A stretch of 64,000 nucleotides of DNA from Negativibacillus massiliensis (GTDB lineage Bacteria; Bacillota; Clostridia; Oscillospirales; Ruminococcaceae), in NCBI RefSeq assembly GCF_900148495.1, contig NZ_FTRU01000005.1:173738-237737 (forward strand), in the 5' to 3' direction. This document shows positions 18,042 through 25,957 of this stretch, one piece after another. The position numbers and the translations under genes are program-made. A model generated the notes under the pieces. It was not told the origin of the DNA and did not search any database. It was given only the letters and a program-made list of their open reading frames with translations. Position 1 is the first letter of the stretch; the number at the start of each line of letters is the position of its first letter.

Positions 18042-19433
18042 TTACTTCTGGCAGCATTTGAGGATGCTTTCTGCCACATAATCAAAATGATGTTCCTCGA
18101 TGGTGCGGACATCCAGCAGCAGGCGGTCTTTGGAGATGCGCGCAATGATAGGCAGAGAAAGTTCACGCAGACGTTTTTCCAGCACATCCAGAGAAACGTA
18201 TGCAGGAGTGATTGCAACAACCGAGCTGCGAATCATCTGGGTTGGAACCGAACCGCCGCCGACCTGACCAAAATCTTCGGTCAGAGCGACAGAGAAGCTG
18301 TCATCCCGAACCTTTTCCATGCAGGCAAACAGTTTTTCACCCTTTGGAACCAGAGTTTCCATGGTTGCAGTGATCATGCGCAGGGTTGGGTTGTTCTGCA
18401 GTACTTCTGCTGGGTCAAGATATTCGCGCAGGGTAGCTTCCAGAGCAGCCAGAGTCAGTTTGTCGATACGGAATGCGCGGGTCAGAGGGTTTTTCTTCAT
18501 TGCTTCGATATATTCGCGCTTACCGATAATGATGCCGGCCTGTGGACCGCCCATCAGTTTGTCACCGGAAAAGCTGATGACGTCTGCACCAGACTTCATA
18601 GCATCCAGTACGTTTGGTTCATCCAGAATTCCGTAATCCTCCAGACGAACCATTGCGCCAGAACCCAGGTCATAGATAACCGGAATATTTCTTTCGTGTC
18701 CAAGGGTAACCATCTCGTCGAGGGAAACTTCCTCAAAGAAGCCCATGATTTTAAAGTTGCTGGTGTGAACCTTCAGGAAAGCACCGGTGTTTTCGGAAAC
18801 AGCCTTGACATAGTCGGAAGGATGGGTCTTGTTGGTGGTGCCGACCTCAACCAGAGTACCACCGGACTGAGCCATAATCTCCGGTACACGGAAAGCGCCG
18901 CCGATTTCGACCAGCTCACCGCGGGAAACTACAACTTCCTTGCCTTTTGCCATGGTGCTCAATACCAGCATAACGGCTGCTGCGTTGTTGTTAACAACCA
19001 TCGCATCCTCAGCTCCGGTCAGTTTGGAGATCAGCTTTTCAACATGAGCATAACGGCTGCCGCGGCTGCCTTTTTCCAGATTATATTCGAGGGTGTTGTA
19101 GTCCTGAGCAACACTCTGAATTGCTTTAACTGCGGCATCGCTCAGTTTTGCACGGCCGAGGTTAGTGTGCAGGACGATGCCGGTTGCATTGATGACCGGA
19201 CGCAGGCTCATGGTTGTTTTTTTGGTGACACAGCGGATGACTTCCTCACAGATGGATTCTTCCTCCAGACAAGGTTCTTCTCCGGCAAGAATCTGCTGAC
19301 GCAAGGTGTCGATTACTTCACGCACCGATTCGGTCAGGACGGTGTGCTGGCAGGAGAGGGAGGAAAGAGAAGGATGACGCAGAAGCTCGTCTACTTTTGG
19401 GATTTTTCTGAGAAGCTGAGAATTAACGCTCAT
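18042..19433 (-). CDS. selA: L-seryl-tRNA(Sec) selenium transferase
   Basis: A 463-residue PLP enzyme that converts Ser-tRNA-Sec to Sec-tRNA-Sec with selenophosphate. An N-terminal SelA helical domain (LLRKIPKVDELLRHP) is followed by the fold type I core. Conserved features include NATGIVLHTNLGRAKLSD, the EYNLEKGSRGSRYAHVE stretch and the PLP lysine in SFSGDKLMGGPQAGI at about residue 292. ATG 19433 is preferred because AAAGG lies ten bases upstream; ATG 19442 would leave only one base of spacing. First gene of selA-selB, with selC further downstream. Length equals that of the E. coli enzyme. Confidence 0.97.
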   Translation of the reverse strand: MSVNSQLLRKIPKVDELLRHPSLSSLSCQHTVLTESVREVIDTLRQQILAGEEPCLEEESICEEVIRCVTKKTTMSLRPVINATGIVLHTNLGRAKLSDAAVKAIQSVAQDYNTLEYNLEKGSRGSRYAHVEKLISKLTGAEDAMVVNNNAAAVMLVLSTMAKGKEVVVSRGELVEIGGAFRVPEIMAQSGGTLVEVGTTNKTHPSDYVKAVSENTGAFLKVHTSNFKIMGFFEEVSLDEMVTLGHERNIPVIYDLGSGAMVRLEDYGILDEPNVLDAMKSGADVISFSGDKLMGGPQAGIIIGKREYIEAMKKNPLTRAFRIDKLTLAALEATLREYLDPAEVLQNNPTLRMITATMETLVPKGEKLFACMEKVRDDSFSVALTEDFGQVGGGSVPTQMIRSSVVAITPAYVSLDVLEKRLRELSLPIIARISKDRLLLDVRTIEEHHFDYVAESILKCCQK

Positions 19434-19614
19434 AGGGTTCATACCTTTCAAAAATGTTTTTGGTTAATACGGTTTTCGCACAAAAGAATATGCAGGGTGC
19501 TTTATTTCATAAAGCAAATTTAGACAAAATGTATTTTTCCTTTATTGTATCAAAAAAATGTCTGAGACGCAATGCGAAAGAGTGGGGTTTCTTTGGGGAA
19601 AATTCGGGTTTTGA

Positions 19615-19643
19615 TTGAGTAATACAAAAGAAGATGGTATAAT
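19615..19643 (+). promoter_or_regulatory. Promoter of the Cache-like protein gene
   Basis: TTGAGT (19615-19620), 17 bases, TATAAT (19638-19643), about 70 bases before the start codon. Confidence 0.7.
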
Positions 19644-19712
19644 AAATGCAAAGCATGAGGGTGATTTTTACGGGAGAGGAATTTCCCAATCTATAAAAAA
19701 GGAATGATAGCT

Positions 19713-20528
19713 ATGTTAAACCGCCTGATGACGTCGAGAAAGGTAAGAGGGCTGTTGCTGACCCTTGTTATTTTATCGGCAGTCGTGGCAGTGATTTCGG
19801 TGGCCATCCCGCTCAATCGCAGAAAAGAGGCGATCAACACACTGGGCAGCCAGTCTCTTTCCGAGGCAACCTCGCTTGCCATGTCGCTGGAATATTATAA
19901 CTCCACCAGACTCCAGGCACTGGTCGATTACCCCAGCCAGACCGCCTATTACCAGAGCCTTTGCGGATTTTTGTCCCGCGCAAAGGATACCCTTTCCTAT
20001 GACCGCGCCTACATTTTGTATCAGGGACTGGAAGGAAGGATTGCCTATCTTGCCGATGCGGATTTTGGAAACAATCTTGAGGCAGGGGTGGACTATCACG
20101 ACATCGGGGAGGAGTATACCGATGAGCGTTATACCCGCCGGTGCCAGAATATCCTCAATGAGCAGTTTGCAGGAAGACGGGACGAAACGTTTGTGCCGGA
20201 AATTCTGGACAGCAACTATATCACGACCTATCTGCCGCTGAAAAACGCACAGGGCGAGGTGATCGCGGTGCTGGGTGTGGATGCAAAGCTCCAGTATTCG
20301 GATTTTACCAAGTACGGACCAATCAACTTTGAGCGGCTTACCACCATCAGCGGTATTCTGTTCCTGATCAGCTTGGTGCTGTTTGTTATCTGCATGGACA
20401 AAGGACTCAGTGAAGAAGAAAAAGAAAATCGATGGAGAAAGCGCAGAGGTCTGCCGCCGAAACCGATGAAAAAGGACAATATTGTGGTGGACCCTCTGGA
20501 TGACATTGATCCAAACGACTATCTGTAA
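19713..20528 (+). CDS. Membrane protein with extracytoplasmic Cache-like sensor domain
   Basis: A 271-residue protein with one transmembrane helix near the N-terminus (about residues 13-35), an extracytoplasmic segment of about 160 residues, a second helix (about 212-232) and a short basic and acidic tail. The segment SNYITTYLPLKNAQGEVIAVLGVDAKLQ has the look of the distal PAS-like half of a dCache domain. There is no kinase, methyl-accepting or GGDEF output, so it would be a sensor without a visible effector. The start at 19713 is nine bases after AAAAAAGGA, whereas the ATG at 19704 abuts it. It precedes the MNT/HEPN pair by about 40 bases and may be cotranscribed. Confidence 0.65.
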   Translation: MLNRLMTSRKVRGLLLTLVILSAVVAVISVAIPLNRRKEAINTLGSQSLSEATSLAMSLEYYNSTRLQALVDYPSQTAYYQSLCGFLSRAKDTLSYDRAYILYQGLEGRIAYLADADFGNNLEAGVDYHDIGEEYTDERYTRRCQNILNEQFAGRRDETFVPEILDSNYITTYLPLKNAQGEVIAVLGVDAKLQYSDFTKYGPINFERLTTISGILFLISLVLFVICMDKGLSEEEKENRWRKRRGLPPKPMKKDNIVVDPLDDIDPNDYL

Positions 20529-20569
20529 CCGGAAGTATTTTAAAAACAGTGGAAAGGTGGAATCAGATT

Positions 20570-20881
20570 ATGGATGAACGTTCAGACAAAGTGATTGAAG
20601 AAACGGTAGATCAGATTGTGAAGCTGTTTTCACCAAGCCGCGTCATTGAGTATAACACAAAATACGATATGGACGGAAAGCTGCGCTCGTTTAAGCTGTG
20701 CATCGTCGGCAAAATCCAGGATAAAAAGAAGATGCTGACCCAAATCTTTGATGAGGTGGACAGCGAAATCCCGTATGATATCCTCCTCTATACCGATGAA
20801 CAGTTTGAAGAACTCAAGGACAGCAGCGACGCTTTTGCGTCCCGTGTAAATCAGAAGGGCAGGCTGCGCTATGGGAAATAG
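20570..20881 (+). CDS. Nucleotidyltransferase-fold (MNT-like) protein, catalytic motif degenerate
   Basis: A 103-residue protein that looks like a minimal nucleotidyltransferase, mostly because of its size, its central beta-rich pattern and its HEPN neighbour. In active members LFGSRARG...SD-x-D is seen; here the corresponding stretch is KLFSPSRVIEYNTKYDMDGKLRSFKLCIV, so the GS and the paired Asp residues are not recognisable. If the assignment is right, it cannot adenylylate in the usual way. ATG 20570 has GGAAAGGTGG about ten bases upstream. It overlaps the HEPN gene by 11 bases. In MNT-HEPN modules the MNT protein neutralises the HEPN toxin; here it may act only by binding. Confidence 0.55.
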   Translation: MDERSDKVIEETVDQIVKLFSPSRVIEYNTKYDMDGKLRSFKLCIVGKIQDKKKMLTQIFDEVDSEIPYDILLYTDEQFEELKDSSDAFASRVNQKGRLRYGK

Positions 20882-21338
20882 AAGCCGAATGCACAACGGA
20901 AAGGACAGCCGCCGGTATTACGATTGGCTGGAACATTCCAGTCAGGATTTGATTGCCGCAAAGATTCTGTCGGAGGATGACCGGTGCTATCGGCTGGCGG
21001 CATTTCATTGTCAGCAGGCAATCGAAAAAGCGCTCAAGGCATATATCCTGTTAAAGTCCGACGTGCTGGTAGATGGACACAACCTGACCTGGCTGTGCCG
21101 TCAGGCAAAAAAGTATGACCGCGGTTTTCATCAGTGGTTTGATGAGAGTGCGGACCTGAACCAGTGCTATATCGAGACCAGATATCCTGCCGATATTGAG
21201 CGGGAATATACATACAAGATGGTCAAAAACTTCTATCGCATGGCAAAAGAAATGTATCAGTACATCTTTACCGAGATTGATAAAGAGTTTGACCGCCGGG
21301 AGAAGGCGGAGGAAGATGCTCCGTTTTACGCAAGATAA
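20871..21338 (+). CDS. HEPN-domain protein
   Basis: A 155-residue HEPN (PF05168-like) protein. AAFHCQQAIEKALKAYIL followed by DGHNLTWLCRQA is the family core, with ETRYPADIE as the usual later motif. Partners of MNT proteins; some HEPN proteins are RNases with an R-x4-6-H motif and act as toxins. Here R-L-A-A-F-H (Arg about 43, His about 48) would fit that spacing. The C-terminus is charged (EIDKEFDRREKAEEDAP). It overlaps the preceding gene by 11 bases, so translation is coupled. A housekeeping role is as possible as a toxin-antitoxin role. Confidence 0.75.
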   Translation: MGNRSRMHNGKDSRRYYDWLEHSSQDLIAAKILSEDDRCYRLAAFHCQQAIEKALKAYILLKSDVLVDGHNLTWLCRQAKKYDRGFHQWFDESADLNQCYIETRYPADIEREYTYKMVKNFYRMAKEMYQYIFTEIDKEFDRREKAEEDAPFYAR

Positions 21339-21350
21339 TACGATGATAAA

Positions 21351-21388
21351 AAGGTTCTCAGTTTGTTTTAGCTGGGAACCTTTTTTAT
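21351..21388 (+). terminator. Terminator after the HEPN gene
   Basis: AAGGTTCTCAG...CTGGGAACCTTTTTT stem with T run. Confidence 0.85.
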
Positions 21389-21398
21389 AGAACAAATC

Positions 21399-21427
21399 TT
21401 GACTTTTGTGAAGGGAGACAGTACAAT
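21399..21427 (+). promoter_or_regulatory. Promoter of the Crp/Fnr-ABC operon
   Basis: TTGACT (21399-21404), 17 bases, TACAAT (21422-21427). Confidence 0.8.
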
Positions 21428-21437
21428 AAAGAAGCCG

Positions 21438-21463
21438 AAAACTGTTCTTTTTGGAACAGTTTT
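21438..21463 (+). promoter_or_regulatory. Perfect inverted repeat just after the transcription start
   Basis: AAAACTGTTC, six bases, GAACAGTTTT: two perfect ten-base arms centred about 17 bases after the expected start. It could be an operator through which the Crp/Fnr-like protein represses its own operon, or an mRNA hairpin 17 bases before the coding region. Confidence 0.55.
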
Positions 21464-21489
21464 AAACGAAATCGGAGAGGACGAGCAGC

Positions 21490-22137
21490 ATGAAGCAGGG
21501 ACAAAAACGAAATAATGCCATTCAAAACTGCATGCTGTTTGAGGGGATTGAGCCTGAAAAATCAGAACAGCTTCTGAAAGAAAAAGCACAGTGCCGCACA
21601 TTCCAAAAAGGAGAATGTATCTATACACCGGAGCATTTTGAAAAAAGTCTGGGTATTTTGATCAAAGGACGTGCCGTGGTGGAAAAAGAAGGCGGTGTGC
21701 TGCTCAATGAACTGAGCAGCGGATGCTGTTTTGGGGCAGCAGCCCTTTTCACCGAGCAGGAGCGTTATGTAACAACGGTCTGGGCAAAGACTGCCTGTGA
21801 AGTCTGCTTTTTATCGATGGAGGCAATGGAGCAGATCATGCAGGATGATGCGAAGATCGCGCTCAACTATATCCGGTTTTTGTCGGGCAGAATCCAGTTT
21901 TTAAACCGCAAAATCGACAGCTTTACCGCACCTGATGCCGAGCAGGCACTGCTTTCCTATCTTGGTCAGCAGCCGCAGGGAAGGGTGGAAGGAATCTCGA
22001 TGGTCAAGCTGTGCGAGATTCTCAACATCGGGCGCACCTCCCTTTATCGGGTGATGCAGCAGTTGGAGGATAGCGGTAAAATAAAAAGGGAAGGGAAAAC
22101 CATCTGGCTCCTTTCCGGAAAAGAGGAAACAAAATGA
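21490..22137 (+). CDS. Crp/Fnr-family transcriptional regulator
   Basis: A 215-residue regulator with an N-terminal cyclic-nucleotide-binding-like beta barrel (about 20-125) and a C-terminal winged helix, where SMVKLCEILNIGRTSLYRVMQQLEDSGKI is the recognition helix region. Cysteines are scattered (Cys14, 35, 40, 84-ish, 105, 109) but do not form a clear Fnr-type N-terminal cluster, so the ligand is uncertain. It overlaps by ATGA the substrate-binding protein gene of an ABC importer and is very likely its dedicated regulator. GGAGAGGACGAGC precedes the start. Confidence 0.88.
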   Translation: MKQGQKRNNAIQNCMLFEGIEPEKSEQLLKEKAQCRTFQKGECIYTPEHFEKSLGILIKGRAVVEKEGGVLLNELSSGCCFGAAALFTEQERYVTTVWAKTACEVCFLSMEAMEQIMQDDAKIALNYIRFLSGRIQFLNRKIDSFTAPDAEQALLSYLGQQPQGRVEGISMVKLCEILNIGRTSLYRVMQQLEDSGKIKREGKTIWLLSGKEETK

Positions 22138-23249
22138 GAAAAAATAAGTTTAGCAAACTGTTGTCGATGTTTTTAGCATTGACCATGACCTTATCTCTGG
22201 CTTCCTGCGGCTCTGCGCAGAGCTCTACCGAGCAGAAAGAAAACAGCGGTGTGACCGATACAGTAATCGAGCAGGAAACAGAAGAAGAACAGCCAGCAGA
22301 AGAACCATCCGAAGAGGAAACAGAGGAGACTCAGGAGCCTGTATTGGAAAAGGTGGACATCAACCTTGCAGCACTCAAGGGTCCAACTGCTCTGGGAATG
22401 CTCGACCTCTTGGAAAAGAATGATAACGGCGAAGCTGCCAACAACTACAATGTTACCTTGGCAGGTGCACCGGACGAAATCGTAGGCAAGATTGTTTCGG
22501 GTGATCTGGACATCGCAGCAGTACCAACAAACGTTGCATCCACTCTGTACAATAAAACACAGGGCGGCGTAAAGCTGGCAGCACTCAACACCATGGGTGT
22601 TCTGTACATCCTGGAAAAAGGCGACAGCATCCAGTCGGTAGCGGACCTTGCAGGCAAGACCATCTACGCAACCGGACAAGGTTCTACACCGGAGTATGCA
22701 CTCAATCTAGTGCTGGAAAAGAACGGACTGACTCCAGGCGAGGATGTCACCATCGTTTATAAGGATGAACATGCAGAGATCGCTCCACTGCTGGCTTCCG
22801 GTGAAGCAGAGATTGCCCTGCTGCCACAGCCGTTTGTAACCTCGGTTCTCACCCAGAATTCGGATGTCCGTGTTGCACTGGACCTGACCGAAGAGTGGGA
22901 CAAAGCAGTGGAAGGACAGAGCGGTCTGACCATGGGATGCGTTGTTGTCCGCAGCGAATTTGCAGAAAACAATAAGGAAGCGCTGGACAGCTTCCTGGAT
23001 GAATATAAAGCATCGGTTGAGACTGTGACCAGTGAAGAAGGTCTCTCTCATGCAGCAGAGCTTTCCGAAAAATACGATATCATGAAAGCAGCAGTTGCAC
23101 AGCAGGCAATTCCAGAATGCAATATCGTCTTTGTGGAAGGAGACGAGATGCAGCAGATTGCAAGCGGATTTTTGCAGGTGCTGTATGATGCAAACCCACA
23201 GTCGGTAGGAGGAAACCTCCCGAATGAAGATTTCTACTACAAGAGATAG
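22134..23249 (+). CDS. ABC transporter substrate-binding lipoprotein, SsuA/NMT1 type
   Basis: A 371-residue lipoprotein: signal peptide then LASC lipobox (Cys about 25), a Glu/Thr-rich linker (about 30-70), then a periplasmic-binding-like domain. LDIAAVPTNVASTLYNKTQGGVKLAALNTMGVLYIL and DLAGKTIYATGQGSTPEYAL are typical of the SsuA/ThiY/NMT1 family that binds sulfonates, nitrate, thiamine precursors or similar. Operon order regulator, binding protein, permease, ATPase is complete. The ligand cannot be inferred from sequence alone. Its stop lies inside the permease gene (26-base overlap). Confidence 0.88.
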   Translation: MRKNKFSKLLSMFLALTMTLSLASCGSAQSSTEQKENSGVTDTVIEQETEEEQPAEEPSEEETEETQEPVLEKVDINLAALKGPTALGMLDLLEKNDNGEAANNYNVTLAGAPDEIVGKIVSGDLDIAAVPTNVASTLYNKTQGGVKLAALNTMGVLYILEKGDSIQSVADLAGKTIYATGQGSTPEYALNLVLEKNGLTPGEDVTIVYKDEHAEIAPLLASGEAEIALLPQPFVTSVLTQNSDVRVALDLTEEWDKAVEGQSGLTMGCVVVRSEFAENNKEALDSFLDEYKASVETVTSEEGLSHAAELSEKYDIMKAAVAQQAIPECNIVFVEGDEMQQIASGFLQVLYDANPQSVGGNLPNEDFYYKR

Positions 23250-24036
23250 AATACAGGGAAAGATAACGTTACCTTCTGTCTGGAGAGGTACCGTCCTGCG
23301 CATTGCGGCGGTACTGTTCTGGATTTTGCTCTGGGCGGTGGCAGCTCACAAGGTCGGACTTCCGGTCTTGCTGCCTTCCCCGCTTTCAGTGGCACAAAGG
23401 CTGGTACAGCTTTGCGTGACCGCTGATTTCTGGATGACCGTTTTTGCCTCGCTGGTGCGCATTTTACTGGGATTTTTCTGCGGGGTTCTATTCGGAACGC
23501 TGCTTGCCGTAATGGCATGGCGTTCGGATATTGCCCAGGAAATGATTCGTCCGATGCTGGGGGTGCTCAAGGCGACACCGGTTGCTTCGTTCATCATTCT
23601 GGCTCTGGTCTGGATTGATACCCAGATTCTGGCAGCGGTGATTTCGTTTATTATGGTCTTGCCGCTGGTTTATCACAATGTCAGAGAAGGATTTGATGCA
23701 GCGGACACAAAACTTTTGGAGATGGCAAGGATGTTTGAGCTGTCCAGAGCAAAGACCTTTCGCTACTGCTATCTTCCGGCGATTCTGCCGTTTTTCCTTT
23801 CGGCGGTCAGCAGTGCGCTGGGATTTGCCTGGAAATCGGGAATTGCCGCCGAAGTTCTGGGCAGACCGGCAAGAGCAATCGGCAAGCAGATCTATGATTC
23901 CAAAATCTATCTGGAAACGGTAGATCTGTTTGCGTGGACCATCGTGGTGATTTTGATGTCGGTGATGCTGGAAAAGCTGATGCTGTGGCTGGTCAAAAGA
24001 ATAGGGAAACGATCCATGAAGGTGGCGGAGAAGTAA
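23224..24036 (+). CDS. ABC transporter permease, SsuC type
   Basis: A 270-residue inner membrane permease with six hydrophobic segments and the EAA loop region (DTKLLEMARMFELSRAKTFRYCYLPAILPFF). The start inside the previous gene is supported by AGGAGG at 23207-23212, eleven bases before ATG 23224. Partner of the binding protein and the ATPase next to it. Confidence 0.9.
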   Translation: MKISTTRDRIQGKITLPSVWRGTVLRIAAVLFWILLWAVAAHKVGLPVLLPSPLSVAQRLVQLCVTADFWMTVFASLVRILLGFFCGVLFGTLLAVMAWRSDIAQEMIRPMLGVLKATPVASFIILALVWIDTQILAAVISFIMVLPLVYHNVREGFDAADTKLLEMARMFELSRAKTFRYCYLPAILPFFLSAVSSALGFAWKSGIAAEVLGRPARAIGKQIYDSKIYLETVDLFAWTIVVILMSVMLEKLMLWLVKRIGKRSMKVAEK

Positions 24037-24657
24037 ATGAAGATCAAAAATCTGACCGTTTGTTATGAACAGCTTGCCATTCTGGAGGATTTTTCTCTCG
24101 AACTTCCCGATCAGGGAATTATCTGCTTTTTTGCACCTTCCGGAACCGGAAAAACCACCCTTCTGCGGGTGTTGTGTGGGCTGATGCCGGCACAAAGCGG
24201 AACGATTGAGGGCTTGGAAGAGAAAAAGTTTGCGTTTGTCTTTCAGGAGGACCGCTTGATTCCTTCTTTGAGTGTGCGGGATAATGTTGGTCTGGTGCTG
24301 GGTAAGGAATATCAGGCATTGGCACAGGAGTATCTGGGCGCGCTTGGACTTTCCGGCTGGGAGGAGAGCTTCCCCGATGAGCTTTCGGGAGGAATGCAGC
24401 GCAGGGCTGCGATTGCCCGCGCCTTTGCCTACGGCAAGCAACATGAAGGAAATGTCGTTTATCTGTTGGATGAACCTCTTAAAGGATTGGATGAAAAGAC
24501 AGCCGAGCAGGTGATGGAGTTTATCCGTCAGAAAACGAAGGGTAGCCTTACATTCTTTATCACCCACGATAAGGAACAGGCGAGGATACTTTCAGACCAG
24601 ATCCTCTGTTTTGAAGGGCAGCCGATGAAACTAAAAGAAATTTTATACCGTAAATAA
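24037..24657 (+). CDS. ABC transporter ATPase, SsuB type
   Basis: A 206-residue ATPase, compact for the family. Walker A reads APSGTGKTT, the Q loop VFQEDRLIP, the signature LSGGMQRRAAIARAF, Walker B VVYLLDEPLKGLDE and the switch FITHDKEQA. It starts directly after the permease stop codon (24036), so translation is coupled. It powers the importer encoded by the two genes before it. Confidence 0.92.
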   Translation: MKIKNLTVCYEQLAILEDFSLELPDQGIICFFAPSGTGKTTLLRVLCGLMPAQSGTIEGLEEKKFAFVFQEDRLIPSLSVRDNVGLVLGKEYQALAQEYLGALGLSGWEESFPDELSGGMQRRAAIARAFAYGKQHEGNVVYLLDEPLKGLDEKTAEQVMEFIRQKTKGSLTFFITHDKEQARILSDQILCFEGQPMKLKEILYRK

Positions 24658-24660
24658 TAA

Positions 24661-24693
24661 AGCAGGAATCGTCCGAAGGACGATTCCTGCTTT
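24661..24693 (+). terminator. Terminator of the importer operon
   Basis: AGCAGGAATCGTCC-GAA-GGACGATTCCTGCTTT hairpin. Confidence 0.8.
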
Positions 24694-24720
24694 GACTTTT
24701 TTAGAACAGGTTGCTATAAT
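24692..24720 (+). promoter_or_regulatory. Promoter of the nucleoside phosphorylase gene
   Basis: TTGACT (24692-24697), 17 bases, TATAAT (24715-24720), directly after the preceding terminator. Confidence 0.85.
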
Positions 24721-24744
24721 AGGCAAAACAAAGGAGGTGCTTTT

Positions 24745-25527
24745 GTGCTGCTGCATGAATTTGATCCAAACAAAGATGCTGTTATCAATCCAGAAATGCT
24801 TGTAAACAAAATCGAAGATTTTCCGGATGTAACGGTGTCCTGCTTTTCTAAAAAATTGTTTAACAATGTCTTGAGTTTTTTTGATCCAAAACAGATTACA
24901 GAGGTCCACTCGGCAGTTGGGCTGACTCCTGTTTATGAGGTCGTCTATCAGGGAGAACGCTTTGCTTTTTATCAGTCCTATGTCGGGGAGCCGAAGTGCA
25001 TCGGTGACTATGAGGATATCATGGCGATGGGCAGCAAGTGTTTGATTCTGCTGGGAAACTGCGGCGTACTGGACCGTACCATCGAGGATTGCGGAATTAT
25101 CATTCCAACCAAAGCAATCCGTGATGAAGGGGCAAGCTATCATTATGCGCCGCCAAGCGATACAATTGATGTCAACAAGAAATATAAACACCTTTTTAAA
25201 GAGGTTTTAAATCAGTTTGGTTATCCATATGTAGAGGGGACAACCTGGACGACCGATGCCTGCTATCGGGAAACAAGAGAAAAGGTCCAGCGCAGAAAGG
25301 CGCAGGGTGCAATCTGTGTTGAGATGGAATGTGCCGGAATGCAGGCGTTGTGCGATTTTCGCGGAAGCGATTTCTTCCAGTTCTTTTATGCGGGAGATAA
25401 CCTGGATCACTCGAGCTGGCAGCCAAGAAGTCTTTCGGGGGAAAGCCGCCTGGATGATAAGAGCAAGATCGCGTTGCTTGCATTTGAGCTGGGACTCAAG
25501 ATCAAAAAGGAAAATAAAGAAAGATAA
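24745..25527 (+). CDS. Nucleoside phosphorylase (uridine/purine phosphorylase family)
   Basis: A 260-residue PNP/UDP family enzyme that splits nucleosides with phosphate. Family marks are VYEVVYQGERFAFYQSYVGEPKC, LGNCGVLD (phosphate-binding region), AIRDEGASYHYAPPSD and GAICVEMECAGMQALCDFR, whose E-M-E motif contacts ribose. Closest in look to the uridine phosphorylase group. The GTG start at 24745 has AAGGAGG nine bases upstream. The C-terminal half has DNLDHSSWQPRSL, as in related Clostridia proteins. Single gene between a promoter and a terminator. Base preference is not decided by the visible residues. Confidence 0.85.
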   Translation: MLLHEFDPNKDAVINPEMLVNKIEDFPDVTVSCFSKKLFNNVLSFFDPKQITEVHSAVGLTPVYEVVYQGERFAFYQSYVGEPKCIGDYEDIMAMGSKCLILLGNCGVLDRTIEDCGIIIPTKAIRDEGASYHYAPPSDTIDVNKKYKHLFKEVLNQFGYPYVEGTTWTTDACYRETREKVQRRKAQGAICVEMECAGMQALCDFRGSDFFQFFYAGDNLDHSSWQPRSLSGESRLDDKSKIALLAFELGLKIKKENKER

Positions 25528-25530
25528 AAA

Positions 25531-25570
25531 ACGGACGGAAATGCCAAAAGGCATTTCCGTCCGTTTTGTT
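25531..25570. terminator. Bidirectional terminator
   Basis: ACGGACGGAAATGCC-AAAA-GGCATTTCCGTCCGT stem between convergent genes, with T-rich flank on the plus side. Confidence 0.85.
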
Positions 25571-25906
25571 TTAATGAAATCCAAGTTCGCTGAGTTTCCG
25601 TTCCAGATTTTTCTCGGCGTTGCGTTCGGCACCCATTGTCCATCCGAGCAGACCTGATCCACCTCCGCCCACAAACAAGCAGGCATCGATGTGATTTCCC
25701 TTGACAAACAGGGAAAGAGTGATGGTAAGATTAGAGCCAACGCGAAAATAATATTTTTCACAGCTGATAGTGTAAAAGGAGACATCCCCTTTGGAGAAAC
25801 AGCAGGATTCTGTTGCGGACATTTCTCCCTGGTTCAGAAAGCGAAAAATATCGCTGACACGCTCTGAAGCATCGGGGCCGTCGTAGGTAAGATACTGTTT
25901 TCTCAT
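25571..25906 (-). CDS. Hypothetical protein (DUF6054-like)
   Basis: A 111-residue small protein, predicted soluble and alpha/beta. It has a glycine-rich FVGGGGSGLLGW stretch near residue 80 and ends in a charged helix (AERNAEKNLERKLSELGFH). I tentatively recall similar small Firmicutes proteins under the name DUF6054, but cannot confirm. No catalytic motif is seen. It starts with ATG preceded by AAAGGGGGATTTTT. It lies between the convergent phosphorylase and the patatin gene, about 50 bases downstream of the latter. Confidence 0.6.
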   Translation of the reverse strand: MRKQYLTYDGPDASERVSDIFRFLNQGEMSATESCCFSKGDVSFYTISCEKYYFRVGSNLTITLSLFVKGNHIDACLFVGGGGSGLLGWTMGAERNAEKNLERKLSELGFH

Positions 25907-25957
25907 AAAAATCCCCCTTTTTTCTTTTAGTATAACACAGAAAAAGGGGGATACAAA

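Noticed and set aside
18087..19523. Long plus-strand frame opposite selA
   Set aside because: No motif or start signal; a codon-bias shadow of selA.
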